Positions 6,956 to 14,164 of a stretch of DNA of 17,078 bases are shown here, piece by piece. This DNA comes from CAYMDD01 sp964409675 (GTDB lineage: Bacteria > Pseudomonadota > Alphaproteobacteria > Rickettsiales > SXRF01). The stretch spans positions 1 to 17,078 of the forward strand of contig CAYPEF010000040.1 of NCBI GenBank assembly GCA_964409675.1, read 5' to 3'. A model generated the notes under the pieces. That model saw nothing but the letters and a program-made list of their open reading frames with translations. It was not told the origin of the DNA and did no database searches. Each line of letters begins with the position of its first letter. The first letter of the stretch is position 1. Made by a program: the position numbers and the translations under genes.

Positions 6956-7881
6956 GCCAGCAGCTCCAGCACCGCCTGGCGCACCGCCACGCCCATTTCC
7001 ACCTGGTCGAGGATGATGCTGCGGTGAATGTCGTCGGCCAGTTCGGTGTCGATTTCCACGCCACGGTTGATCGGCCCCGGGTGCATGATGAGGGCTTCCG
7101 GCTTCGCATAGGATAGTTTTTCGCGGTCAAGGCCGAAGAAATGGAAATACTCGCGCACCGACGGCACGAAGCAGCTTTCCATGCGCTCCAGCTGAAGCCG
7201 GAGCATCATGATGATGTCGCAGCCTTTCAGCCCCTCGCGCATGTCATAAAAATATTCTGCGCCAAATGATTCCGGGCAGGCCGGCATCAGCGTCGGCGGG
7301 GCGATGATGCGCACCTTCGCGCCCAGCTTGTTCAGTAATAAAATATTGGAACGCGCCACGCGGCTATGCAGGATATCGCCGCAGATCGCCACCGTCAGCC
7401 CTTCGATGCGGCCCTTGTGGCGGCGAATGGTAAGCGCATCCAGCAGAGCCTGCGTGGGGTGTTCATGGCAGCCGTCGCCGCCGTTGATGACGGCGCAATT
7501 GACCTTGCGGGCGAGCAGTTGCACTGCGCCGCTTTCCGGGTGGCGCACCGCGATGAAGTCCGGGTGCATGGCATTCAGGCTCATGGCGGTGTCAATCAGC
7601 GTTTCGCCCTTCTTCACGGAAGAAGCCGCTACCGACATGTTAATCACATCCGCCCCCAGGCGCTTGCCCGCCAGCTCGAACGACGTGCGAGTGCGGGTGG
7701 AGTTCTCGAAGAACAGGTTGATCAGCGTCCGGCCCTTGAGGATGGCGTGCTTTTTATCAGGGGCGCGGTTTTTATCGATATAGGTTTCCGCCAGCGCCAG
7801 CACGGCATTGATATCCGAGGCGCTCAGGCCTTCGATGCCGAGCAGATGGCGATGCTTAAATGATGTTCCGGGTGCTGTCAT
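6952..7881 (-). CDS. pyrB: Aspartate carbamoyltransferase catalytic chain
   Basis: PyrB makes carbamoyl-aspartate from carbamoyl phosphate and aspartate, the first committed step of pyrimidine synthesis. The 309-residue frame from ATG 7881 has the carbamoyl-phosphate loop FFENSTRTRTSFE, the 80s-type loop SSVKKGETL, HPTQALLDALT, GDILHSRVARSN, the aspartate-domain LRLQLERM and HPGPINRG. The longer frame up to 7941 adds 20 residues without family features, so the ATG at 7881 (MTAPGTSFKHRHLLG) was chosen; the Shine-Dalgarno sequence there is weak. No regulatory chain gene (pyrI) is adjacent. It is the first gene of the apparent pyrB-phosphatase-pyrC-pyrF operon, its stop overlapping the next start as ATGA. 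Confidence 0.96.
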   Translation of the reverse strand: MTAPGTSFKHRHLLGIEGLSASDINAVLALAETYIDKNRAPDKKHAILKGRTLINLFFENSTRTRTSFELAGKRLGADVINMSVAASSVKKGETLIDTAMSLNAMHPDFIAVRHPESGAVQLLARKVNCAVINGGDGCHEHPTQALLDALTIRRHKGRIEGLTVAICGDILHSRVARSNILLLNKLGAKVRIIAPPTLMPACPESFGAEYFYDMREGLKGCDIIMMLRLQLERMESCFVPSVREYFHFFGLDREKLSYAKPEALIMHPGPINRGVEIDTELADDIHRSIILDQVEMGVAVRQAVLELLA

Positions 7882-7945
7882 ACCGAGAGGCGAACATATA
7901 GGGCGAAAACCGGCTTGGCAATGCCTGTCTTTCGCTTTCAACGCT

Positions 7946-7973
7946 GTTTACATGCGCCCGCTTTGCCTATAGA
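7946..7973 (+). promoter_or_regulatory. Candidate sigma-70-type promoter for the TPR lipoprotein gene
   Basis: TTTACA (7947-7952) and TATAGA (7968-7973) lie 15 bp apart, about 40 bp before the lipoprotein start. The spacing is shorter than ideal, and GTTTAC one base earlier gives 16. The pyrB gene diverges from the same 130-bp interval, so its promoter must also lie here, but I see no convincing one on the minus strand. Confidence 0.3.
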
Positions 7974-8011
7974 GTGCGCAGCGTTCAAAAAATCGAGCCA
8001 GCACAGCCCCT

Positions 8012-9478
8012 ATGAAGCACCTCCCCCTCCTCCTGCTCTCTGCCACGCTGCTTTCTTCCTGCTCGGAGGGCATGTTCCCCGGCATGGAGGGTAAGCTGGA
8101 CGGGAAGTCCTACCTATCCAAGATGGACGGTCCGCAGGTGCCCACTGTGGACAGCACCCTGCTTTCCAGCGCGGCCGATCTGGAAAAGAGCGGCGATTTC
8201 CGCTCCTCCGCCCAGATATACAAGCAGCTTCTGGATAAAAACCCCAAAGACACTGCACTGGCCTATAAGCTGGCCGAATCCTTACGCAAAAGCGGCGAAT
8301 ACGACCCGGCGATCAGCCTGTACGACACGCTGCTCGCTGATGACGCGAAAAACGCCGACCTCCTCGAAGGCAAGGCGCTGGCGCTGCTGGCCAAGGGCGA
8401 AATGGACGCTGCGGGCGCGCTGCTGACGCAGGTGCAGAAAATTAGCCCGGACCGCCCGCGCACGCTCAATGCGGCCGGCATCCTGTTCGCTTCCCGCAAC
8501 ATGACCGATGACGCTCATTATTATTTTGCCCGCGCGCTGGAGAAAAACCCCGCCAGTGTCACGGTCCTGAATAATATGGGCCTGCTTTACGCCGTCGAGG
8601 ACAATACGCCGCAGGCAATCTCCACACTCCGCCAGGCCTCCGCGCTGGCCGGAAGCGGCACGGCGGCGCGCAAGAATATCGATCTCAACCTTGCGATGGT
8701 ATATGGCGCCAGCGGGAAAATGGCGGAAGCGGAGAGCATTGCGAAACAATATTTCTCCGGCGCGGCGCTCAGCAACAATATGGGGCTATACGCGCATCTG
8801 GCGCAGAACGATTCGCTGGCCAAAACCTACTTCAACATGGCGCTTTCCGAGAGCAAAACGTATTATGAACGCGCCTGGAAAAACCTCGACGCCGTGGGCG
8901 GCAGCGGCAAGCAGGCGCTGGCCGACACCAAAGGCAAGCAGATCAGTTTTGCCCCGGCGGCGCATGATATTAGCGCGGCCGGCAATCCCGCCTGGGTGGA
9001 GGCGTTGCGCCGCCCATCTTCCACCTCCGCAGCCGCACCTGCGGTTCCTGTGCAATCGCACAGCGAAATGGCTGCGCCGGTAGAACAGGTAGCCATTAAC
9101 AAGCCGCTGCCGGTTTCAAAGGAGGTTTCAGTGCAGGCGAGCACACCTCCCGCTCTCCCCGCAAAGGAAGAGGATAAGGGCATAGAAACTGCGGAAGCGC
9201 CTGCCACCATTCGCAAAGAAGCTCCCCACAAGGAAGAAAAGGCCGGCAAGGCAAAAGCCGGGGTTCCCGCGCCGCAGGAGGTGCTGGCCACCAGCGAATC
9301 CTTAAAGACCGAAACTGCCGCCCCAAGTGCTTCGCCATCGTCAGGAAGCGCTACTGAGAGCAAGCCGGAAGCTTCCGCTACGGCTGATGCCACGGCATCC
9401 GGTCAGCAAGGCGATAAACCCGCCGTGAAGAACGGCTTCCAGGCGCTCGGCCAGTGGATGAGCGGAGCTATGCGCTAG
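8012..9478 (+). CDS. TPR-repeat outer membrane lipoprotein, TadD-like, with low-complexity C-terminal tail
   Basis: The 488-residue protein starts with a lipoprotein signal peptide and lipobox LLSSC (acylated Cys17). Residues about 50-300 form successive TPR helices, for example SSAADLEKSGDFRSSAQIYK, SLRKSGEYDPAISLYDTLL, NNMGLYAHLAQNDSLAKTYF. This arrangement is like Flp/Tad pilus TadD lipoproteins, which help assemble the secretion apparatus, but no tad gene is nearby, so the role is uncertain. From about 300 to 470 the protein is rich in Ala, Pro, Glu, Ser and Lys with no visible fold, perhaps a periplasmic linker, and ends in a short hydrophobic segment (FQALGQWMSGAMR). The start has only a weak ribosome-binding site. 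The gene appears monocistronic. Confidence 0.85.
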   Translation: MKHLPLLLLSATLLSSCSEGMFPGMEGKLDGKSYLSKMDGPQVPTVDSTLLSSAADLEKSGDFRSSAQIYKQLLDKNPKDTALAYKLAESLRKSGEYDPAISLYDTLLADDAKNADLLEGKALALLAKGEMDAAGALLTQVQKISPDRPRTLNAAGILFASRNMTDDAHYYFARALEKNPASVTVLNNMGLLYAVEDNTPQAISTLRQASALAGSGTAARKNIDLNLAMVYGASGKMAEAESIAKQYFSGAALSNNMGLYAHLAQNDSLAKTYFNMALSESKTYYERAWKNLDAVGGSGKQALADTKGKQISFAPAAHDISAAGNPAWVEALRRPSSTSAAAPAVPVQSHSEMAAPVEQVAINKPLPVSKEVSVQASTPPALPAKEEDKGIETAEAPATIRKEAPHKEEKAGKAKAGVPAPQEVLATSESLKTETAAPSASPSSGSATESKPEASATADATASGQQGDKPAVKNGFQALGQWMSGAMR

Positions 9479-9865
9479 CTGGATAAGGGCTATTTTCGCT
9501 TAAACGAAAGACAGATACGCCTATTTGCTCGCCTGCAAATATTTTTTCAGGTGTATGTATTTTATACTGCTGAAAAATAGCTTTTATTTTCCTACTTCCC
9601 GCGCGCCGATGATGCCTTTATACAAAAGATGCAATTTTTGATTGCCAGCTAATACAATATCCATTATCAACACCATCCCTTCCTATTTTATCCCTTCTCT
9701 CCCTTTTTACACATCATCCTTTTAAAAACCACCCTTGCCCACCACGCCCGTATTGCGACTGGCAAGCTATGCATTTTTTGCATATCTGAAGCAATTTTTG
9801 GGCAGTAGTATTGCTTATTAGTAATGCCTATAGTGATGGTCAAGAATACAGTGATGGAGGCATTT
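9479..9865. other. 387-bp AT-rich intergenic region, no gene seen
   Basis: Between the TPR lipoprotein and the small lipoprotein lies an AT-rich stretch with the hairpin at 9542-9577 and a small TTTCG...CGAAA hairpin near 9494-9509. A TATAGT-like box (9829-9834) sits 32 bp before the small lipoprotein start and could be a -10 element, but no good -35 lies at the right distance. The octamer AGTGATGG occurs twice (near 9832 and 9850). A small RNA cannot be excluded, but no specific one is recognised. Confidence 0.5.
9542..9577. terminator. AT-rich hairpin downstream of the TPR lipoprotein gene
   Basis: TTTTTCAG (9543-9550) pairs perfectly with CTGAAAAA (9570-9577), and an inner GTAT/ATAC pair sits within the loop. 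The T-run and A-run arms mean the hairpin could act as an intrinsic terminator in either direction. It lies 64 bp after the stop codon at 9478. Function is inferred from structure only. Confidence 0.4.
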
Positions 9866-10057
9866 ATGCGCACCGTTTTTTACAGCCGCTCTTACCGTTG
9901 GTTCCTGCAATGGGCAATCCTCGTCATGGCTACAGGCCTGATGACCGCCTGCACCAACGCGCCCGTCGCGCGCCCCGGCATGGTCAATTATTCATACACC
10001 CCCTCGGCTGCCGGCCAGCCGACCGTCTTCACCCCGATGACGCTGGAAGATTATTAA
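9866..10057 (+). CDS. Small predicted lipoprotein, 63 residues, unknown function
   Basis: The start at ATG 9866 is chosen because a perfect GGAGG (9855-9859) lies 6 bases before it; two upstream in-frame ATG codons (9824, 9854) lack this. The product has a basic N-region (MRTVFYSRSYRWFLQ), a hydrophobic core and the lipobox LMTAC, with the acylated Cys at residue 29. The mature part is only about 35 residues (TNAPVARPGMVNYSY...TPMTLEDY), rich in Pro and Thr. I do not recognise a family. A strong ribosome-binding site and an intrinsic terminator right after the stop point to a genuine monocistronic gene, perhaps well expressed. Met at the -3 lipobox position is less usual than Leu but tolerated. 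Confidence 0.7.
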   Translation: MRTVFYSRSYRWFLQWAILVMATGLMTACTNAPVARPGMVNYSYTPSAAGQPTVFTPMTLEDY

Positions 10058-10074
10058 TCCGTTTGGATGAACGC

Positions 10075-10108
10075 AAAAGCCTGCTTCCTGATGGAAGCAG
10101 GCTTTTTT
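10075..10108 (+). terminator. Intrinsic terminator after the small lipoprotein gene
   Basis: A perfect 10-bp stem GCCTGCTTCC (10079-10088) and GGAAGCAGGC (10093-10102) with a TGAT loop is followed by six T (10103-10108) and preceded by AAAA, so it may work in both directions and also stop readthrough from motA on the opposite strand. It begins 17 bp after the lipoprotein stop. Confidence 0.9.
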
Positions 10109-10204
10109 ATACCTGTTTGCATATCCACTTTATTGGGCATCACTGTACTGAAGCCCTCCTTTCCTACGCTTATCATCCCCGCGCAGGGCGATAACAGCCG
10201 AAAA

Positions 10205-11074
10205 TCACCCTTCGATCTTTAGCTGACCGACTAGTTCTTCCATCTCGGCAAAGCCGGGCTGATAGTGAGTGGGAACGGCGCTGCGGCCGATTTCCAATGA
10301 AAGCTGCGGGGCAAGGCCCTTCAGGTGGGCAACTAATACGTCGCGGATAATAAAGTAAAACTGCTGCTCTTCATCCATCGATTGCTGTGCCTTACCCGCA
10401 ATCGGCCCCACCAGGCAGTAGGAAAGGAACACGCCGAGGAAGGTCCCCACCAGCGCGCCGCCGATCATCTTACCGAGAATTTCCGGCGGCTCGTTAATGC
10501 TTGCCATTGTTTTGATTACGCCCAGCACCGCCGCTACGATACCGATAGCCGGCAGGCCTTCGGCCATGGATTGCAGCGCGTGCGCCGGCGCGCCGGCTTC
10601 GTGGTGGTGTTTTTCGATCATCTTATCCAGCGTGTCTTCGGTCTGGATCGGGTTTTCCATGCCCATGGTCATGTTGCGCAGCGTGTCGCAGATCATGTCG
10701 ATGGCGAAGTGGTCGTGCAGTACGTTGGGGTATTGCTTGAAGATGGAGCTTTCCTCCGGCTTTTCGATATGCGGCTCCACCGCGATCATGCCCTTGGATT
10801 TCATTAGTTTGCACAGCAGGAACAGCAGGCAGAGCAGGTCTTTATAATCCTGCTGCTTCCATTTTGGGCCTTTCATCGCCTTGCCGAAGGCCTTGCCGAT
10901 TTTCTTCAGCACGGTGCCCTTGTTGGCAATGATCAGCGCGCCCACAGCACCGCCGCCAATGGCCATCAATTCATGCGGCGCGGCATGAATAATAATCTCC
11001 ATCTTTCCACCGGAGATAAGGTAGCTGCCGAACACCATGCCCAGCACCACCAGAAGGCCAACGATAATACCCAT
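10205..11074 (-). CDS. motA: Flagellar motor stator protein MotA (orphan, no motB adjacent)
   Basis: The 289-residue protein matches MotA in full. It has transmembrane segments at about 2-22 and 34-51, a cytoplasmic loop with HDHFAIDMICDTLRNMT and a His-rich EKHHHEAGAPAHAL stretch, then the strongly conserved GLPAIGIVAAVLGVIKTM (TM3) and GGALVGTFLGVFLSYCLVGPIAG (TM4), containing the two key prolines. MotA forms a pentamer around two MotB subunits and converts proton flow into torque. The start at 11074 has AAGGA five bases upstream. MotB is usually the next gene downstream, but here the region ends against the convergent small lipoprotein, so motB must lie elsewhere or be absent. Sequence is intact. 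Confidence 0.95.
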   Translation of the reverse strand: MGIIVGLLVVLGMVFGSYLISGGKMEIIIHAAPHELMAIGGGAVGALIIANKGTVLKKIGKAFGKAMKGPKWKQQDYKDLLCLLFLLCKLMKSKGMIAVEPHIEKPEESSIFKQYPNVLHDHFAIDMICDTLRNMTMGMENPIQTEDTLDKMIEKHHHEAGAPAHALQSMAEGLPAIGIVAAVLGVIKTMASINEPPEILGKMIGGALVGTFLGVFLSYCLVGPIAGKAQQSMDEEQQFYFIIRDVLVAHLKGLAPQLSLEIGRSAVPTHYQPGFAEMEELVGQLKIEG

Positions 11075-11089
11075 TGAAATCCTTAACCG

Positions 11090-11123
11090 AAAAAACCGGC
11101 CCGCCCTGCGCGGGCGGACCGGG
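11090..11123 (-). terminator. Intrinsic terminator downstream of hsp20
   Basis: On the minus strand the stem CCGG-x-CCGCCC with its complement (11096-11106 with 11112-11122, one C/A mismatch) encloses a 5-base loop and is followed by a T-run (A5-6 on + at 11090-11095). It lies between the hsp20 stop and the motA start, so motA should have its own promoter or rely on readthrough. Confidence 0.75.
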
Positions 11124-11178
11124 AATCATGTTGATCTCACTGGGTTTTATCAGAAAAAGGAAAAGAAACCGTTAAGCG

Positions 11179-11649
11179 TCAGTGCTGCTCGATTTTCTTA
11201 GCCTTTGAGTCAACCACCTGATTATCGGTCTTTATTTCGACAATCCGGGGCTTGCTGGCTTCCGGCACTTCACGCTTTAGTTGCAGCGTGAGCAACCCGT
11301 CTGCCAGATGCGCGCCCACCACTTTTACATGGTCGGCCAGGCTGAATTTACGCTCGAACCCGCGCGCGGCAATGCCTTTATGCAGATAGGTAGCGCCTTC
11401 AGGCTCACTTTCTTTCACCTGTCCTGAGATAACGAGGGCGTTTTCCTGGGTGACGATATTTAAATCCTGGTTGCGGAAACCCGCCACCGCCATGACGATT
11501 TTATATTCGTCATCGCTGAGCTTCACGATGTTATAGGGCGGGTAGGACAGGCTGCGCTCATCTGCCTTGAACGCGGTATCGATCAACTGCGAAAGCCGGT
11601 CGAATCCAACGGTGGAGCGGAATAAGGGCGATAAATCATAGGCGTTCAT
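11179..11649 (-). CDS. Small heat-shock protein, Hsp20/IbpA type
   Basis: The ATG at 11649 is chosen over 11661 because GGAGGA lies a few bases upstream of it. The 156-residue protein contains an alpha-crystallin domain from about residue 33 to 130: YPPYNIVKLSDDEYKIVMAVAGF, ENALVISGQVKE, the class A IbpA-like YLHKGIAARGFERKFSLADHV, and ADGLLTLQLKREVPE, which holds the conserved G-x-L motif. N-terminal start MNAYDLSPLFRSTVGFDRL is typical of proteobacterial IbpA/HspA proteins. These are ATP-independent holdases that bind unfolding proteins. A sigma-32-like promoter precedes it and a terminator follows, so it appears to be a one-gene heat-shock unit. Confidence 0.93.
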   Translation of the reverse strand: MNAYDLSPLFRSTVGFDRLSQLIDTAFKADERSLSYPPYNIVKLSDDEYKIVMAVAGFRNQDLNIVTQENALVISGQVKESEPEGATYLHKGIAARGFERKFSLADHVKVVGAHLADGLLTLQLKREVPEASKPRIVEIKTDNQVVDSKAKKIEQH

Positions 11650-11711
11650 AATATCCTCCAAAAAGCGATATCACTGGTTACACAGGCCCGAAATGGCACC
11701 TGCATAGAAGG

Positions 11712-11741
11712 ATATGGAGGGGGAATACGGCTTATCAAGGG
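11712..11741 (-). promoter_or_regulatory. Sigma-32 (RpoH)-like promoter for hsp20
   Basis: Reading the minus strand, CCCTTGAT (11734-11741) followed by a 14-bp spacer and CTCCATAT (11712-11719) closely resembles the heat-shock consensus CTTGAA, about 14 bp, CCCCATAT. It lies about 63 bp upstream of the chosen hsp20 start, leaving room for a short leader. The leader has no long thermosensor fold that I could confirm by eye. Confidence 0.65.
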
Positions 11742-11753
11742 TGAAAAAACTTT

Positions 11754-11860
11754 GTCATCCTCGGCGATGCGAAGCATCGACCGGGGACCCATCTATCGAC
11801 TGGAGCAAGCGGAGAAATGGATCCCCGGACGACCCTGCGGGCCGCCGAGGACGACATGAC
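11754..11860. repeat. 107-bp intergenic palindromic repeat element (REP/MITE-like)
   Basis: The ends GTCAT and ATGAC are inverted. TCCTCGGCG (11758-11766) pairs with CGCCGAGGA (11843-11851), then CCGGGGA-C-CCAT (11781-11792) with ATGG-A-TCCCCGG (11817-11828), and a GATGC-GAA-GCATC hairpin (11766-11778) lies inside. The right arm has five extra unpaired bases (11852-11856). The sequence style matches short palindromic repeats scattered in many alphaproteobacterial genomes, but the family is not proven. It sits between the hppA stop and the hsp20 promoter and could stop hppA transcription. Confidence 0.7.
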
Positions 11861-11868
11861 TATGCCCC

Positions 11869-12961
11869 CTACCCCGCCAGCAGCGCCAGCAGGAGAATGG
11901 CGACGATGTTGGCGATTTTAATCATCGGGTTTACTGCCGGGCCTGCGGTATCCTTGTAGGGATCGCCCACCGTATCGCCGGTGACGGCTGCCTTGTGGGC
12001 ATCCGATCCTTTGCCTCCGTGATGGCCTTCTTCAATGTATTTCTTCGCATTGTCCCATGCGCCGCCGCCTGCAGTCATGGAAATGGCGACGAACAGGCCA
12101 GTGACGATAATGCCAAGCAACATCGCACCCACTGCGGCAAACGCCTGTGCCTGCCCGGCGATGCTATTTACCACCCAGTAAAGCACCACCGGCATCAGTA
12201 CCGGCAGCAGCGAAGGCACGATCATCTCGCGGATGGCGGCGCGGGTCAGCATATCCACCGCCTTACCGTAATCGGGCTTGGCGGTGCCGGCCATGATGCC
12301 GGGGATTTCCTTGAACTGACGGCGCACTTCCACCACCACCGCCCCGGCGGCGCGGCCCACCGCCATCATACCGAACGCTCCGAAGAGGTAGGGCAGCAAG
12401 CCGCCCATGAACAGGCCGATCACCACGAAGGGGTCGCTCAGTTCAAAGCGCACGTTCAGGTCCGGAAAGTAATGCTTTAAGTCTTCCGTATAGGCGGCAA
12501 ACAGCACCAGCGACGCCAGCGCCGCCGAACCGATGGCGTAGCCTTTGGTCACGGCTTTCGTGGTATTGCCCACCGCATCCAGCGCGTCCGTCGTCTCACG
12601 CACGTCAGGCGGCAACTCGGACATTTCGGCGATGCCGCCGGCATTGTCAGTCACCGGACCGTAAGCATCCAGCGCCACCACGATCCCCGCCAGCGCCAGC
12701 ATGCTGGTGGCGGCAATGGCGATGCCGAACAGACCGCATTCCAGATAGGCATAGATAATACCGCCGCAGATCACTACCGCCGGCAGGGCCGTGGCTTCCA
12801 TGGAAACCGCCAGCCCCTGAATCACGTTGGTGCCGTGACCGGTGGTGGAGGCCTGCGCCACGCTCTGCACGGGACGGAATTTGGTGGAGGTGTAATATTC
12901 GGTGATCCAGACCAGAAGCCCCGTTACTACCAGTCCGGCCAGCGCGCAGTTATCGATGCCC
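11869..12961 (-). CDS. hppA: K+-independent H+-translocating membrane pyrophosphatase, C-terminal part (interrupted by assembly gap)
   Basis: This is the downstream part of hppA, ending at TAG/TAA on the minus strand near 11869. The frame is open up to the gap: it reads GIDNCALAGLVVTGLLVWITEYYTS, then RPVQSVAQASTTGHGTNVIQGLA. The GTG at 12870 is not a real start. GNTTKAVTKGYAIGSAAL carries Lys and Thr at the positions that in K+-dependent enzymes are Ala and Gly/Ala, so this is a K+-independent proton pump. Also present are GGAWDNAKKYIEEG, and GSDAHKAAVTGDTVGDPYKDTAGPAVNPMIKI, the conserved C-terminal PPi-binding region, followed by a last helix. The protein hydrolyses cytoplasmic PPi to pump protons. 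It joins in concept to the 12972-13942 fragment; the full gene should encode about 690-710 residues. Confidence 0.93.
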
Positions 12962-12971
12962 NNNNNNNNNN
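12962..12971. other. Assembly gap (10 N) inside hppA
   Basis: Ten N bases separate the two hppA fragments. The upstream fragment ends in codons reading HPEF and a Thr, the downstream one resumes GIDNC in a frame that fits only if the true missing length is a multiple of three. Ten is not, so the number is a placeholder or the join carries an error. Confidence 0.95.
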
Positions 12972-13942
12972 GTGAATTCCGGGTGGAAGCCCAGCAGCTG
13001 ATAGGTGACGAAGGCGATGGCGAACACCGAGAAAAACACCGTTGCGCCGAAGCCTTTATAGAGCGCGCGCATGATATGGCGGCCCTTGCCTAGCTTGACA
13101 AAGAACGTGCCCGCAATCGAGGCCAGAATGCAGCTGCCGCCCACTGCCAGGGGATAAAGCATCATCTGTTGCTGTATTTCGCCGGTGAAGTAAATCGCCG
13201 CCAGCAGCATGGTGGCAACAATGGTCACCACATAGGTTTCGAACAGATCCGCCGCCATCCCGGCGCAGTCGCCCACATTATCGCCCACATTATCGGCAAT
13301 CACCGCCGGGTTGCGTGGATCATCCTCGGGAATGCCCGCTTCCACCTTGCCCACCAGATCAGCGCCCACATCCGCGCCCTTGGTGAAGATACCGCCGCCA
13401 AGGCGCGCGAAAATGGAAATCAGCGATGCGCCGAAGCTTAAGCCCACCAGCGCCTCAAGCACCTTGCGCGGCTCGATGATGCCCTGCGCCTGCAAATTAC
13501 TTAAGAACATATAATAGCCGGTAATGCCGATCAGGCCCAGCCCAACCACCAGCATGCCCGTGACCGCACCCGACTGGAAGGCGATGCTAAGCGCCTTCTG
13601 CATGCCGGTGCGCGCCGCTTCCGCCGTGCGCACATTGGCGCGCACGGAAATATTCATGCCGATATAGCCGGCAATCCCCGACAGCACCGCACCGATCAGG
13701 AAGCCCGCGCCGACATATACCCCCAGTCTCCAGGTCAGCAGCAGGCAGATCACCACCCCTACTGAACCGATGGTAAGGTACTGGCGGTTGAGATAGGCCC
13801 GCGCGCCTTCCTGCACCGCGCCGGCGATGCTGACCATGCGCTCATTGCCCGCGGGGGCTTTCATGATATGCCGGATCGTCACCACTCCGTACAGGAGGGA
13901 GGCCACGCCGCAAAGTAAAATCCAGATCAGGGGAGAAAGCAT
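12972..13942 (-). CDS. hppA: H+-translocating membrane pyrophosphatase, N-terminal part (interrupted by assembly gap)
   Basis: About 324 residues from ATG 13942 (AAAGG seven bases upstream) to the gap. The first transmembrane helices are followed by AGNERMVSIAGAVQEGARAYLNRQY, GYIGMNISVRANVRTAEAAR, the conserved GGGIFTKGADVGADLVGKVEAGIPEDDPRNP and DNVGDNVGDCAGMAADLFETY, which contribute the Mg-PPi site. The C-terminal end before the gap is TYQLLGFHPEF. The gene is divergent from the 483-residue protein gene, with a 222-bp AT-rich interval between. No frameshift or stop is seen within this part. It continues in the 11869-12961 fragment. Confidence 0.93.
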
Positions 13943-14164
13943 ACACGAACCTTTATGTTATAGTGGTGGAACAAAGGCTGTATTATCGACTCGCCATTCA
14001 TGCCAGAGATGACAGGTTGGAGCAAGTTATTCAAAGTTAAACGAGTAATATTAACCAATAACTATTTATTTCAATATATTAACCAAACATATAAAATCAA
14101 ATAATTTCACTGATGAAATATTGCTGTAACAATCCTGAACTATAGTAGAAACTAGGGTTGTGTA
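13943..14164. promoter_or_regulatory. AT-rich divergent intergenic region with repeated ATATTAACCAA
   Basis: The interval between hppA and the 483-residue gene is strongly AT-rich. The 11-mer ATATTAACCAA occurs twice in direct orientation at 14048-14058 and 14076-14086, 28 bp apart start to start, a spacing near three helical turns. TTAACC resembles half of the CtrA site of alphaproteobacteria, but no full TTAA-N7-TTAA arrangement was found. A TATAGT box at 14141-14146 may be the -10 of the plus-strand gene, without a good -35. Confidence 0.35.

Noticed and set aside
9688..9873. 61-residue minus-strand frame in the AT-rich intergenic region
   Set aside because: It has no ribosome-binding site or recognisable domain, and overlaps the promoter and ribosome-binding site of the small lipoprotein; a chance frame is more likely.
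10382..10807. 141-residue plus-strand frame opposite motA
   Set aside because: Antisense to a fully conserved MotA; no ribosome-binding site and no domain.
12870..12872. GTG at 12870 as an independent start for a second pyrophosphatase gene
   Set aside because: The frame stays open and conserved upstream to the N gap (GLLVWITEYYTS...), so it is an internal Val codon of hppA.
14030..14060. Full CtrA site (TTAA-N7-TTAA)
   Set aside because: TTAA at 14037 and 14051 are separated by 10 bases rather than 7.
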